NCBI GenBank assembly: GCA_002077045.2
Contig: KZ111150.1
Location: forward strand, 590,484-654,483
DNA length: 64,000 nucleotides
Reading direction: 5' to 3'
Origin: Rachicladosporium sp. CCFEE 5018
Taxonomy: Eukaryota; Ascomycota; Dothideomycetes; Cladosporiales; Cladosporiaceae
The position numbers and the translations under genes are program-made. Shown piece by piece: positions 52,311 to 64,000 of this stretch (positions are counted from its first letter, which is position 1; every line of letters begins with the position of its first letter). A model generated the notes under the pieces. That model was not told the DNA's origin. It did no database searches and was given only the letters and a program-made list of their open reading frames with translations.

Positions 52311-55250
52311 CTACGCCACACCTGCTACGACGACAGCCGCCAGCCCAGCCTCCTCGCTGCGTCCCTCAACCTTGACCGTCACGCCGCTCTTGGCCGAATA
52401 TGCCATGCGTATGCTGACTGCGACTTTGCCGCCAGTCACGCTCTTTCCGTAAAGCCGCAGGGTGTGTGTCGAGTTCGACAACGCGACTTCACTGCCCTCA
52501 AGCGGCTGCATGCTCAGCACCTTCACCAAACTCTCCACAGCTTCCGCGATAGACTTCGCGCCGCTGAGTTGGAGCGTCTCTTCAGCTACATTCTCGTCAT
52601 CACTAGGAAGGCTCGACCAAATCGCATCGAAACCCCCGGCGAAAGCAGGCAGAATGTAATCCGCTCCAGTCAACTCAAGATCCTCAATCTGATATTCGTC
52701 TTCCAGCCCGCCGGACTCAGGCTCGCCGGTCGAGGGATCGACTTCTTTGAGCGTGAATTTGAGGACATTCGTAAAGCTCGCTGTGGCGAATTGCTCTTCA
52801 GTGGGGCGGGAGAAGGACACGTAGACAATGCCTTCGGTTTCCGGTTTCAGGGCGTCGATGGGGATGATGAAGTCCTCTTCTAGTCCCTCAGGCGGCTCGC
52901 CAGTCTCTTCTGAAGGTTGAGGGGAGGTGATGACCGAGAGGTCAGCAAGGACGTAGTCGGCGAGGGTGTTTGAGATGTTGAATTGCAGGACTAGGTGGTC
53001 TTTGTAGAGATGCTTGAGCGCTGTCACGACGTACTCTGTTTCGCTTTCTGTGAGCTCGACGGGGGATGAGGATTTGAGAAGGGCGCCGTAGGAGGCGATC
53101 TCGGGGATGGCGGAGAGTTGTTGGGCGTATTTGTCGTTTGTGGCGCGGGCTGTGGAGGTCAGGGAAGAGTCGGCGGCTTTCTTGGCGTTGGTTATGCTGG
53201 GTGCTTTGAGGGTTGGGGTTGCAGTTGTGAGTTTCTTGGTGCGGTCTTCGGCTAGGGACTGCTCGCGGGTGACAATGGGGACGGATGCGAAGTCGAACGG
53301 GTTTGTGAAGGCTTCGGCGCTGGAGCCGTTGACGTAGTGGGCTAGTTGGTCTTCGAGGATGGGGAGTGAGAACATGGAGTCTATGATTGAGGTCAGTAAT
53401 GTGTCTGCAATGAGCACAAGCGAAGCCAGACTCACCATTGCGCACGAATCTCGACGCAGTCTCATCGTCCTCCTTCATCAGTCGCAAGTTGAGCGCCGCT
53501 CGATCTCGAACCTCGTCATCAACATCATCCAGACATCTTGTCAAGAGCACGTTAACACTGCGCTTCACCTCTGGGTCTTTCTGGCCGACGCCAAACTTGG
53601 CAAGTGCAGTCACAGCAGCAGCCCGGACAATCGCGTTCTCTAACACCACACGATTGTAGATGTATCGGATATACTTCGTAGGCTGCTTCGTCTTCGGTCC
53701 CTCCATGCCCAGCAAGTGCAATATCCGCACTGCAAGCTTCGTAAACTCACAGTCCTCAATGAATTCGCACAGGTGTGCCAATGCCTCCTCTCGGCTCTCC
53801 GGGACGAACTTGATGAGGTCGAAGATGCTCTCGACGACACTTCGCTTGAACTCGAAGCCACCCTCGTCACGCAGTATGCCAGCCAGGAAGACCAGCATGC
53901 CGGCTTGCTTCGAGGGAAACTTGAGGCATAGAGTCCGGATAGCTTCCACGATCGTTACCTTGAACTCATCTGTGATATCTGACATGAACGTGCTGATCTG
54001 CTTCATGAGTCGATCGACACTGGACTCATTGCCGGTCTTCAGCAGAGTCGTAATGGCGAATGTGGCAATCGATCTGTTAGTATTCGAAATGAGCGCTTCG
54101 ATGTCTGGATTGCATGGCCGCACAGACTCCGGCTTGAATGATGCGAATTGATGCAGGATCCGAATGGCAGAGAACTTGGTGACTGCTCGAGGCGAGGTCA
54201 GGAACAGCTGCAGTACATGTATCGCTTGGCCGACTTCAGCGTCTGTGAGATCCGGCATAGCACAGATTGCCTTCGCAGCCTCGAAGTTGACCATCTCGCT
54301 CTTGTCGCGTAGCCAGTCATCCAGAAGCTTCATCATCGGTTTCCGCAGAGTTGGGTCGTCCTCGGCCAGCTTAGCCGCGAGTCGAACGAGCATGACCCTT
54401 GCCATCGGCGACTTCACGGCACCGGCAGCGCTGTACTGCTGCACCATCTTCACCAGAGCCATCCTGTCAAGACTCCGCATCTGGTACAGGAGACCAATGG
54501 CGTGGTATTGTGTGGTGTAGTTCGTATTCGAAGCGGCCATGGCATGAGCGTTTCCCCCGAAGCCCATGAAACCACCAGATGACTTGTTCGACGAGGCTGC
54601 CTCTTGCGTCTCGCTCTGCCATCTCCGGACGATGTCGCGTGCAATCGGCAGAAGGTGGTATGAGGAGACCAAAGCAGCCGACGAGACCGAGGGTACCTTG
54701 TCAACGATGGCGGTCTTGATGTTGCGCTCGATTGCTTGCACGGTCGATGCCTACAATGCGTCAGTAAATGTTACCGCAAGCTCTCCACACTGGTTTGCAG
54801 CACTCATACATCTATTATGCGACACAATGCCCGTATAGCATTGGCGCGGTATACAATGTCATTCCCCACCGCCGTGTCCTTCATAATGCTGCTCGTAACC
54901 ATGATGACATCCTCAGCCGTGTTGGCCAGCTCCTTGATGACCAAGTAGACCATCTGCCGTAATGAGGCATCCTTGTTCTGGAATAGCTTGGAGATGCCGA
55001 AGAAGAGGGATGTGGCTTCGTTGGTGGGGAACTTTTCGCCAGTGAAGAGGAGCAATGCGATCTTGGTAAGGAGGATGCGACATTTCCGTGGGGAGACGGG
55101 GGATGTGTTGAACACGCGCGCTGAGCTTGTTGTAAGCTGCTACACTACCATGAGAGCATATTGTTGTCCCAGCTTACCCTCTTGGAAGACGGACGTCCTG
55201 TCCACCTTGACGACGCTGCTCTCGTCCTCGTCCCTTTTGTTGTAAGCCAT
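52311..55250 (-). CDS. SEC21: Coatomer (COPI) gamma subunit, copy B
   Basis: 922 residues; exons 55250-55178, 55120-54810, 54750-53436 and 53380-52311, each the same length as in copy A, introns 57, 59 and 55 bp. Sequence is almost identical to copy A at protein level with many silent DNA changes, the pattern of purifying selection on both copies. Same vesicle-coat role. Shares its promoter with RPS27. Confidence 0.95.
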
Positions 55251-55586
55251 GATTGCGCCGCGAGTGATGTGCTATCGGGGCAACATGTAAAGAGAATATG
55301 TGTGTTGGCACGCTGTCAGTATGCCAATTGGCTCCTACCCGTCTCACATGCCAGCGGCCCTGAACTTCTGGCGACGTTGTGAATGTGGCAGCCTCAGGCA
55401 TCAGGATGGAAGTGGGACAAAGTCTTGGCGATGTGCTTGCACATTTCGAATCATCGACCGCCACATCGACTCCGCATCACAAGACATCGCCTGCAGTCAT
55501 CAACGAACCTCTGCTCGCCGACAAGCTCATCGCAAAGGACACACGAGGTCTCATTCGAACGACAAACATATCACACAGCCGCAAAA
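55251..55586. promoter_or_regulatory. Bidirectional promoter SEC21 / RPS27 (copy B)
   Basis: 336 bp, same length as copy A. Confidence 0.6.
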
Positions 55587-56048
55587 ATGGTGCGTCGGAG
55601 GGTCTAGGGGAGGTGTGCGGTGGCATGGAACGCTTGCAGTGAAGAGCGGTGGGAAGATCATGGGAGGACGCTGCATTACGCCATGCCACTCGCCGCCGCG
55701 AAGTTGAAATTGACACACAACTAGATACTGACCACGTTCCTCACAGGTTCTCGCCGTCGATCTCCTGAACCCAACCCCTCAGGCCGAGGCCCGCAAGCAC
55801 AAGTTGAAGGTACGATGATATCAGACAGGCCATTGCGACTACAGCGAGTCTAACATGCAGCACAGCAACTCGTGCCCGGTCCCCGATCCTTCTTCATGGA
55901 CGTCAAGTGCCCCGGCTGCTTCACCATCACCACCGTCTTCTCGCACGCCCAGACCGTTGTCGTATGCGCCGGCTGCTCACAGGTCCTCTGCCAGCCAACT
56001 GGTGGTAAGGCACGGTTGACCGAGGGCTGCTCGTTCCGGAGGAAGTAG
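55587..56048 (+). CDS. RPS27: 40S ribosomal protein eS27, copy B
   Basis: 82 residues; exons 55587-55589 (ATG only), 55747-55809 and 55866-56048. Intron 1 is 157 bp as in copy A although its sequence has changed in many places; intron 2 is 56 bp. The protein reads the same as copy A, with the CPGC...CAGC zinc ribbon, so all coding differences are silent. Confidence 0.95.
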
Positions 56049-56831
56049 AGTTGTCGCTCGCGAGATGAGAGAAAGCGGAGGATGAGCGCATTGGGAAGTG
56101 AATGAGCGCAGGTGGGCAGGCTACTGCTCAGATGGTAGCAGTCTGTGCCACGGAGACGCAACGGCAGAGTTGATCTTGCGACGGAAGACTTTCAGCCGGC
56201 GTTGAGGAGTGTACAAACATGCATCAGGAGCAGGAGAGATGCGCATGTCTGGCTAGTCCTGCACCGGGGCGAGGATACCGGCATGCCATTGAGGATTCTA
56301 GCCCATGCACCGTTTCATGAGGTGTGGCTTGAATGAAAATGCAATAACCACACATGATCTACTGCTGCATATTCGCTATTGAATAAGCTCATCCTTGCCA
56401 TGTACTCTACTCATTGGTTGACGACTTGACCAATGACCACGTGCATCACGCCCTTATACATGAGCTATCTCTATCTTCAAGCTACTTACATGTCTGCATA
56501 GAACGGAGCCTCGATGCCAGAGCCTTGTGTCCCCCTCGGTCCATGTACATACGCCCCAGTGCAGCCCCCACCACGTGCATTTGCGGCTGAAAAGTCATTG
56601 CGTGCACTGACCGGTTCACCAACTACATGTAGGTGTTTGCACAACGCGTCGCATTCTAGCCTCTTCTCGTGTGTACAAGAGTATTCAGAATTCGCCGTCT
56701 CAATAGAGACTACAGCTTCCTGAGTCTGAAGGTTCTGCAGCATCGTAGAGCTGTTACTGTAAGCTGATTGTCGCGTGCTCTCCGTTCGGACTCGTCCGGA
56801 TCACCTAAACGGCGAACAGCTTGCCAGCAAC
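56049..56831. other. Intergenic, RPS27 to annexin (copy B)
   Basis: Counterpart of 16835-17613, highly similar; annexin promoter and leader. Confidence 0.55.
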
Positions 56832-59067
56832 ATGTCGCTTAGAGTCGACGATCGTTCGTCGCGCGGAAGGTCCAAGTCTGGGACCAGAGATCGTGACCGA
56901 TCGCGAAGCAATGTTCGCACGTCGAAGGCTCCATCCCCACCGGCGTCGAAGTCAAAGTCGAAGAGCAGCAAGTCGAATTATTCGCCTCCAAGCTCTATCG
57001 TACCAAGCCAGCATGAGGACAGGATAGTCTCGCCGACCTACGAGACTCGATCTCCCGAGAACTTCGCACCCCCAGGTTCAGGTTACTTCCCTCAGGCTGC
57101 ACCAGGAGCTCTGCCTTACCCTCCGGATGAGGATGGAGGCTTTACCATGGGCGACTACTCGGACTTCCCGCCCGAGCAACGACCAGGCTACATTCCGCAG
57201 CCAACCGAGAATCACTGGGGTGGCAAGTCGGCTTACGACAGAGACTCGGACGATGATCTGGCTTATGGCGGAAGTCCACAGACTTCACGACATCAGTCCT
57301 ACAGTTCCAAGCAGCCTGGACACGTTCCGTACCCGGATCGCGATGCTAGTCCGGTTTCGAGCACCAGATATCAGTATGCGCATCCTGGGGACGACCATAA
57401 GCAGCCATACTCGTCTTCGGGCTACCAGCAGCCAAAGCAGTATGAATATGCTGCGCCGCCGGACAAGATAACTTACACGGCCACGCCGCAAGGAGCACGA
57501 GTCGATTCTTACACCGCGAAGACGCAAGCTTCTTATCCCAGCTACACGGCGAACACCCATGACCCACGGCAACAACTGCCCAGATCCTACAGCGATGGCA
57601 AGCCTCACTCCTCAAGCAAGGATGCCCGCGTGGTCGAGGTCGTGCCCAATGGCCACGATCCCCGAGGCTCCATCTCTAGCTCTCATCGCCTGTCGGTCAG
57701 TAATCACGACGCCGGCCTGAACAACCGCATGAATCGTCTAAGCGTTAGCGGCAATCGCCCCGACATGCACTCCCTCCACGGCAACGGCAGCGGCAACATG
57801 CCCCCGCCCAGTCCCCTCCTGGAAGCCTACCACGGGACCTATCAGTCCCTCTCCCCCATGCCCGGCGCCTTCCGCACAGACGATGATGACTTGTCTGACC
57901 TTGAGCCACTCTCCCCAGGTTTAAAGTCAGCAGGTGGCAAACACAACGACAAGCTCTCGCAAGAGTCTGCCGCACGCGCTGCGAAGAAACGAGCAGTGAT
58001 CTACGACGCCGAAAGCGACGCGAAGGCCATCGCAAAAGCACTAGGCCACCACTCCAAAATCGACGCCGAGGCCTTCATAGACGTTCTCCCGCCTCTAACC
58101 CACGATCAGATCCTCGAGCTGCGGAAAGAATACAAAAAGCAAGTCAAAATCCAAGGCCGCGGGATTAAGCTGCCCGCTCACTTGAAGCTCAAGTTGCCTT
58201 CAGGCAATTTCGGCAAAGCCGTGTATGTGTGTGCATTAGGGAGATGGGAAAGCGAAGGCTACTGGGCGAATTTCTTCTACCAAGGCCACGCCTCCCGCCG
58301 CGAATTGCTAATCGAATCTCTCCTCGCGCGCTCCAACGCCGAGATCCGCGAGATCAAGGATTCCTTCCGCGACAAACGCTACGCCGACTCTCTCACCAAG
58401 TGCATGGAAAAGGAGCTCAAAGCCGATAAATTCAAAAGCGCTGTCATGATGGCGCTGGAGGGGAGGCGGCAGGAGGAGCAGGACGTTTATCCACGAGAGT
58501 ACGTGGAGAGGGATGTGGAGGGGCTGGTGAGGAGTGTGAATGCTGAGAAGGGCGGGGAGACGGCTATGCTTGAGGTTGTGCTGAGAAGGAGCGATGCGCA
58601 TTTGAGGGAGGTTATGAAGGGGTATCAGGCGAGGACGGGTGAGAATTTCGCGAGGGTTGCGTTGGGGAGGAGTGGGAATCTCGTCGTAAGTGCCATTGAT
58701 CTCTTTCCGCAAAGTATGCGAAAGGAACAGTTGCTGACAGGTCCCACAGGGCGAAGTCCTAGCCCACATCCTCAACGGCGCCATCAACCGGCCCGCTCGC
58801 GACGCCCTGTTGTTACATCACGCCATCCGCGATATATCCTCCACCAAGTCCGCCTCCTCCAAGTCTTCCTCCGACAAAGACAAACCCGACGAGATCCGCT
58901 ACGAATTGCTGATCTCGCGAGTCATCAGACTCCACTGGGATCGCGCACATATGGCGCGGGTGAAGCGGGATTACGAGGGGAAGTATGGGAAATCTGTGGA
59001 GGCGGAGCTGGAGGGCTGTTTGAGGGGGGATTTTGGGGAGTTTATGGGGGAGGTTGTTAGTGCTTAA
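56832..59067 (+). CDS. Annexin with long disordered N-terminus, copy B
   Basis: 723 residues; exons 56832-58685 and 58750-59067. The intron is 64 bp (59 in copy A) and its sequence differs strongly, while the flanking exons stay similar. Same RS-rich N-terminus and four repeats lacking GxGTDE calcium loops. No lesion. Confidence 0.9.
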
Positions 59068-60699
59068 CCCGTGGCATAGGGCGGGCGATTCACGAACGCG
59101 TCGCTGGATGCGACAGGGAGTCCAGTGCTGACAGATATGTTCCGAAGTCTTCCTCAGCATATCGTTCGGAGCCGTGTAGCGCAGAGTATCTGGTAGTGTA
59201 CATTTACTTTGCAGTCTGCATTGGGTGGTGATGGCTAGGAAAACAATCTTTGAACTCGGCAGCGCAGTAACATGGAAATAACGTTGACGGTGGCGACGAT
59301 GTGACCATCTCCGGGGGCTTTGGGGTCAAGTCGCCCTTCATGAACGATCGAGGACCCCTCAGATCTTGAGAGGCCGAATGTTCTTCAACGTGGCGTTCGT
59401 GATGATGCAGGTCGGAACGTTCGGCACATCTGGTGTTCATTACCATACAGCACGGCCACTGACGGCTTTTGCGATGAGATTGATGAGGTGAGGCAGATCA
59501 TGTCCTTCATCTGGCATGAAGCGGTCACTGCGGCGGCCAAATCTCCCAGCATGTTTGTGGCGTTTCAAGATCGACGGTGCTGGGCGTGCAAATGGATGGG
59601 GCTATTTCGGGTCATGATGAAATGTTGTATGGTGCCAGCCATATATCATCGAGATAGAGCACCTGCGAGTGTAGATAAAGGAAGACCATCATGGCGAAAT
59701 CCTGTCTATCAATATCTGGTGCGCATGGTAAAGTGAGCACGGTGTAAACCCTTACATTTTGCCCTCGCGAGCCCACGTTTCAGGTTCTGCGGCACGGGGC
59801 AATGGGGTGGCTTGGGTGGAGCTCTCATCGCGTGGAGTTTCGGTTGACTCGTTATGCTTTCGTAAGGATGCCGGGGCCGGCTGCTGATGCGACACCTGCA
59901 GGAAGGTCGATGAGGTTAGGATTACTGCGGCTCTTTTGCTGTCAGCGTCCTTTCACCCGTGTCCTGATTGTATCACGCTGGATGGTATTGCAGCGGAGGA
60001 ATCGGTGGACGCTCGTTTGGCAGGCCATTGGAAACAGGCTGAGATTACTGGACTCGGGAAGGACGGCGAGCGCTTGAGAGTGGCCGCAGAGCGAACGGAG
60101 GGTTGTTGGGTGAGACCCGGCCTCAATTGAAGCTGCGAGTGAATTCCGCTGGATCAGAGTCATCCTAACCCAAGTGTGTGCGGTTGGGCTACATTGTACG
60201 AAGAAGGTGTCGCAGTAAGAGCTGGAAGCACGACGGAGTGGCAGCGCTGGGATAAGGACTGCAGGACGGAGACTGTCGGCAGACGTCAGCAAGCGTTTCA
60301 ACAGCGAAACACCCTGCCAAACGCCTTCGATTGGGCGAGGGAGCATCCCGCGGACTGCAATACTGAACATATACTATTCTTCGAACGCCCTACAAACATT
60401 ACGCTCGCTTCCCGACGAACAGCACGCCGGTTGGCAGCACAGGTTGCGTGCAGCCGGACACCTGCATCCCGTGCTTCCATCATCGGGATCAATCAACGAA
60501 CGAGATCAGCGCTGGACGCAGAACAATCGCGCGGGCAGCGACAATACTCTGGACTTCGACAATAGGAAGCTTTACGCATTGAGAGCGTACGACTCTACTC
60601 TATTCACCCACCAACACACTCGCTTATCTAGCGTCGTACATCGCACACTCACGACATAGATCACACTGTCCTACTATCTCCCGGCGACCGGCATGCTCG
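59068..60699. other. Long intergenic region, annexin to EGF-like protein (copy B)
   Basis: Counterpart of 19845-21468, highly similar. The open frame seen in copy A at 20663 is stopped here after eight codons, which argues against a gene. Confidence 0.55.
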
Positions 60700-60851
60700 A
60701 TGAGTTACTTACCCCAAAACACCATTCCCCGCGGGCAGCATCACGACAGCAATGGCATCCCCGACTACTACGAGCAGGACCACTCGCGGCAGGCACGACA
60801 TATGCCGCACCCAGGTGCACCTCCACAAGGCCGCAACGCTCCACCGCATAA
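60693..60851 (+). other. Overlapping upstream ATG frame (copy B)
   Basis: Same position and length as in copy A: ATG 7 bases before the main start, ending in TAA inside the main frame. Confidence 0.35.
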
Positions 60852-63537
60852 TCAACCGCGCGATCCTCGCATGAGACCGCCACACCAGCAGCAATATGCT
60901 GCAACACAGCCGCCACAAGCTTCGCACAGCAACTTGTACGATGGCAGTGAGTATGGCGGATCCGAGGTAGATCAGTGGCCACTGGCTGCTCGCGACATGC
61001 CTCGACAGCGTGGTGGCGCGCAGCAGCAGGCTGGACCACGCAGAGGCCCTCCACCACGACCGCAACGACCCGAGTACGCGAATCAGCAGTTTGATCTGCC
61101 TCAGCCGCCTCGAGTCGCGTCGGCGAATCGTCAGTATCATCAGCAGCCTCCGCCAGAGTTCCATCATGGTACTGGCGAGTGGACGGGCGATGGATATAGC
61201 ATACCAGGCGCACCGCCGCCTTTGCCTGGCCCACCACTCCAGGGCTTTCCAATCGCGCAGCAGGCAGTGTTCCATCAGCAGCAGCGACGGCCTCCTCTTG
61301 GTCCGCCTCCATCTGCGCGGAGAGGTCCGCCAACGTACTACTCTCAGGTCTCGTCCGTGCACCCCATCATAGAGGAGACCGACAGTACGCGGAGTCGAGG
61401 CAGCAATCGAGGAGCGAGCCAAGGGTCTTTTGCAAGTAGTAATGCGATTCCGATTGGCATCCCAGACTACTACCTGCGAGACCGAGATAGCGAGGTGCCT
61501 AGTCTCCCGCCGACAACGCCAGGTTCCGAGTACCCGCCTGAAGACTCGCCGATCGAAGCCGTCGCACCGCTACGTCTGACACCTCGAGAGAACAAATTCC
61601 CGGAAGACCTGCATCCTCCGGCAATGCCACCACCACCCGCACGGGAGGGCTCTCCAGTCGATGGCCCGACGCTTGTGCGACAAGCTAGTATCGGCAAGCG
61701 GAGCAAGCCCACACTTACAACAGTGAAGAGCGGCGATGGTCTGAGGAAGAAGAATGCCACCGCATCGACGGACAGCATATCTGGTCTGCCGAGTCAGCAG
61801 AAGACCAAGACACCTACCAAGGCTTCTGCGGATGTTCCGCTCAGACCGCGGGACTTGGACACCGAGCGAGCGCGGGCTGCGACCGCTGCTGCTGCGGCGG
61901 GTGCCGAAGGTGTCTACGAGGTGACAAATGAGTCGCCTACCGCTCCTTCACGCAATCCGAGCACTGACAAGTTGGCTGGGTTTCCCGACTCCTCCGAGTC
62001 ATCTGAGTCGGAGCGAAGTATCAAGCAGCCAGTGCGCAAGGTGAACTCGAAGGAACTGCTAGGCGCATCATTACCTGCACCCAAGCAAGGTCGCAGCCGG
62101 GAACGCTCTCCTCTAGCTCCGCAAGACCCGTACGAGCGAGAAGTCCGACGCAAAGAGCTGATCGGCAGCCTCGAGAAGGGGGGCGCAGTCCCAGCATCGC
62201 CCAACAGCTCGCTCAAAGTCCCCACCTCCGGCCTATCAGAAGCCCGAGCCGGCAAGCCTCGTCCACCACGCCTGAACGTCGACTCCGTCCGCGAAGCAGA
62301 GATCCGTGGCTCGCTCACCAGTCTGCCAGACCTTATCAAGCGTGCGACAAAGCTCGCTTCGTACCTCGATCGCGGCAAGACTGCCAGTAGACTTGGCATG
62401 ACTGGCTGGCTGGACGGCAACAGTAGCAACCCAGAGCTGAATGAGAAGGTCCGCGACTACCGCAAGAGTGGCGGCAGTCTAAGCGATATCCTGAGCTACT
62501 TCCCTCCCCCGGGCTTGCACACACCTCCCGCCTCAAGACAGGAACTGCGGCAGAGCCGCTCAGTCTGGTCGAGCCACCTTCGACACTCCACCCTGCCAAG
62601 CGACAGCGACGTCGGCGCGCAAGCAGCTGATGACCGCACACGCCGACGGCGATGCTGCGGGCTCCCACTCTGGCTCTTCCTCCTGCTCCTGCTGGTCCTC
62701 TTTCTCCTCGTCGCCGCCGCCGTAGTGGTGCCCGTAATGCTCGTCTGGTACCCCAAACACCACGCCGCCACCTCCTCTGCCGCTAGCTGCTCGACGAAGC
62801 TGACCTGCGAAAACGGCGGCCAAGCCGTCTCAACGAACGGTTCCTGCCGTTGTCTCTGCGTGAATGGCTACACGGGAAGTACTTGCTCGACTCAGTCCGA
62901 CGCAGGCTGCACCACGATATCCGTGGGCAGCATGTCAGACGCCACAGTCGGTGACGCCGTACCGCGGATCCTGAATGCAGCGCAGAGTAGCTACAGTATA
63001 CCACTCGACAGCCAAGCGCTGCTCGGCTTATTCTCAAGCCTCGACTTGAGCTGCTCAAGCCAGAACGCCCTGTTAATCCTCAATGGCTCGCCGCAAAAGC
63101 GCTCCATCCCGCCAACCTCCGTGTCCTCCATCCTCCGCCAGCGAGCTCCGCAAGCAACAACCGACGAGCCCACGACCGTCACTTCGAACGGCATAGTCTT
63201 CGCCGTCGACCCTGGCACTTCCGCCGCTCCTTCTGCGTCCGCTTCGGCGCTTCCGCCACCGCCGCCACCGGCGTCTGGCGATGGGACGACGTACACGACC
63301 ACGAATGCGACGACGCTGAACTTTGCGAGGACGGCGATATTGTATATTCTGCAGTCTTCGTCGCAACTTGCGGATGCTACGACGGCGCAGCAGGAGTTCC
63401 AGAGTTTCTTTACGAGTGGGACGGGGAGTGATGGGCAGAGTATTTCGGCGGGCAATGTGACGTTGGGCAATGGGTTTAGTGCGGATTGCGAGGGGTATCG
63501 GGTTGTGGCTGCAAACGGGACGAGCGTGGGAGGGTGA
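60700..63537 (+). CDS. Single-pass membrane protein with EGF-like domain, copy B
   Basis: 945 residues, two fewer than copy A because a Ser-Ala repeat unit in the ectodomain is missing. The EGF-like module keeps all six cysteines (697, 703, 716, 718, 720, 729). Transmembrane segment ~655-683. Function unknown; this copy is the better reference for the domain. Confidence 0.85.
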   Translation: MSYLPQNTIPRGQHHDSNGIPDYYEQDHSRQARHMPHPGAPPQGRNAPPHNQPRDPRMRPPHQQQYAATQPPQASHSNLYDGSEYGGSEVDQWPLAARDMPRQRGGAQQQAGPRRGPPPRPQRPEYANQQFDLPQPPRVASANRQYHQQPPPEFHHGTGEWTGDGYSIPGAPPPLPGPPLQGFPIAQQAVFHQQQRRPPLGPPPSARRGPPTYYSQVSSVHPIIEETDSTRSRGSNRGASQGSFASSNAIPIGIPDYYLRDRDSEVPSLPPTTPGSEYPPEDSPIEAVAPLRLTPRENKFPEDLHPPAMPPPPAREGSPVDGPTLVRQASIGKRSKPTLTTVKSGDGLRKKNATASTDSISGLPSQQKTKTPTKASADVPLRPRDLDTERARAATAAAAAGAEGVYEVTNESPTAPSRNPSTDKLAGFPDSSESSESERSIKQPVRKVNSKELLGASLPAPKQGRSRERSPLAPQDPYEREVRRKELIGSLEKGGAVPASPNSSLKVPTSGLSEARAGKPRPPRLNVDSVREAEIRGSLTSLPDLIKRATKLASYLDRGKTASRLGMTGWLDGNSSNPELNEKVRDYRKSGGSLSDILSYFPPPGLHTPPASRQELRQSRSVWSSHLRHSTLPSDSDVGAQAADDRTRRRRCCGLPLWLFLLLLLVLFLLVAAAVVVPVMLVWYPKHHAATSSAASCSTKLTCENGGQAVSTNGSCRCLCVNGYTGSTCSTQSDAGCTTISVGSMSDATVGDAVPRILNAAQSSYSIPLDSQALLGLFSSLDLSCSSQNALLILNGSPQKRSIPPTSVSSILRQRAPQATTDEPTTVTSNGIVFAVDPGTSAAPSASASALPPPPPPASGDGTTYTTTNATTLNFARTAILYILQSSSQLADATTAQQEFQSFFTSGTGSDGQSISAGNVTLGNGFSADCEGYRVVAANGTSVGG

Positions 63538-64000
63538 GGGAGATGTTTCTAGTGTGTATTGACATTTTAAGCGAGCGAAAGAAGCGCAATCCTTGCATTT
63601 GACGGCGCTGGACTGGGGATCCGTGAGGACAAGATGTAATGACCCATGAACGGGGTTCGCTTCGTTGCGCATATTCACTATCTTGGGGGTTGGGCGGAGG
63701 AGGTTTGTTGCATACACTGGCGAGATGTAGGGGCCGAGGCTTGATGGCTAGGATACTTCGTTCGAACGTATCGCCTGCCGTCCGCAAACGTCTTCTCGCT
63801 GGTTGACGTCCGCACTCATTCCTCTTCTCGCCTCTGGCGCAGTGGCAAGCCCCACACCCTCCCTTCCACTTTCTCTCCAATCAAGCACAGCGTTGGCCCT
63901 GCTTCTGCATAACTTTTTAGTCTTTCGATATAGCCCCATGTCACTATTTGAGGCTATAATCAGACTCCTGACATCGACGCACTCCAATTGCGTGCTCTAC
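63538..64000. other. Intergenic at the right window edge (copy B)
   Basis: Pairs with 24313-24783; a deoC homologue would be expected beyond the edge. No gene seen. Confidence 0.5.

Larger units (their letters stand above)
39250..64000. repeat. Copy B of the 24.8-kb collinear duplicated block
   Basis: Direct-orientation partner of 1-24783. Similarity must extend left of 39250 beyond what copy A shows in the window, and right beyond 64000 toward a deoC homologue. Two of its nine genes (histidine kinase, palI) carry disabling changes. Confidence 0.97.

Noticed and set aside
1..64000. Transposons, CRISPR arrays, tRNA genes and secondary-metabolite clusters
   Set aside because: I saw no transposase, terminal repeats, spaced repeats, convincing tRNA A/B boxes or synthase genes; short tRNAs could still be missed by eye.

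Overview
The window reads as nuclear DNA of a filamentous ascomycete, most likely a Dothideomycete. Coding regions are GC-rich, genes are compact, and most introns are 53-69 bp with GT-AG ends and CTNAC-like branch sites. The gene set is typically fungal: palI/RIM9, COPI gamma, an annexin with a long disordered N-terminus, a hybrid histidine kinase, Sos7, ADE1. A species with a doubled or hybrid genome, such as the black yeast Hortaea werneckii, would fit the two diverged copies seen here; that is inference.

Layout: a block of nine genes occurs twice in the same order and orientation, at 1-24783 (copy A) and 39250-64000 (copy B), offset about 39.2 kb. Both copies run off the window. Block order: type-B carboxylesterase (+), Mag2/RNF10-type RING protein (+), small NAD(P)-binding protein (+), hybrid histidine kinase (-), palI/RIM9 (+), SEC21 (-), RPS27 (+), annexin (+), EGF-like single-pass membrane protein (+).

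Between the copies lie two unlike stretches separated by exactly 100 N (30935-31034). Left of the gap: deoxyribose-phosphate aldolase, CIA30, a Rim2-type mitochondrial nucleotide carrier and ADE1. Right of the gap: an OPT transporter, a SAM methyltransferase, Sos7, a splicing-factor-38B-like protein, then the full 5' end of the copy-B carboxylesterase. The gap sits where a scaffolder would have joined two homeologous contigs head to tail, so the apparent tandem duplication may be an assembly product.

The copies do not diverge evenly. Near-identical tracts, introns included, switch abruptly to tracts with many differences, as gene conversion between homeologs would leave. Loss of function is concentrated in copy B: its histidine kinase has a frameshift and a stop codon, and its palI has a premature stop. 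Copy A has lost one conserved EGF cysteine. Outside the repeats, Sos7 carries a one-base frameshift. The OPT transporter gene appears to contain a 5-nt microexon and a GC-AG intron.

The genes are ordinary housekeeping and signalling genes (secretory coat, ribosome, purine and nucleotide metabolism, complex I assembly, pH sensing). I see no operon-like cluster, transposon, CRISPR array or secondary-metabolite cluster. Several divergent pairs share promoters of 200-340 bp.
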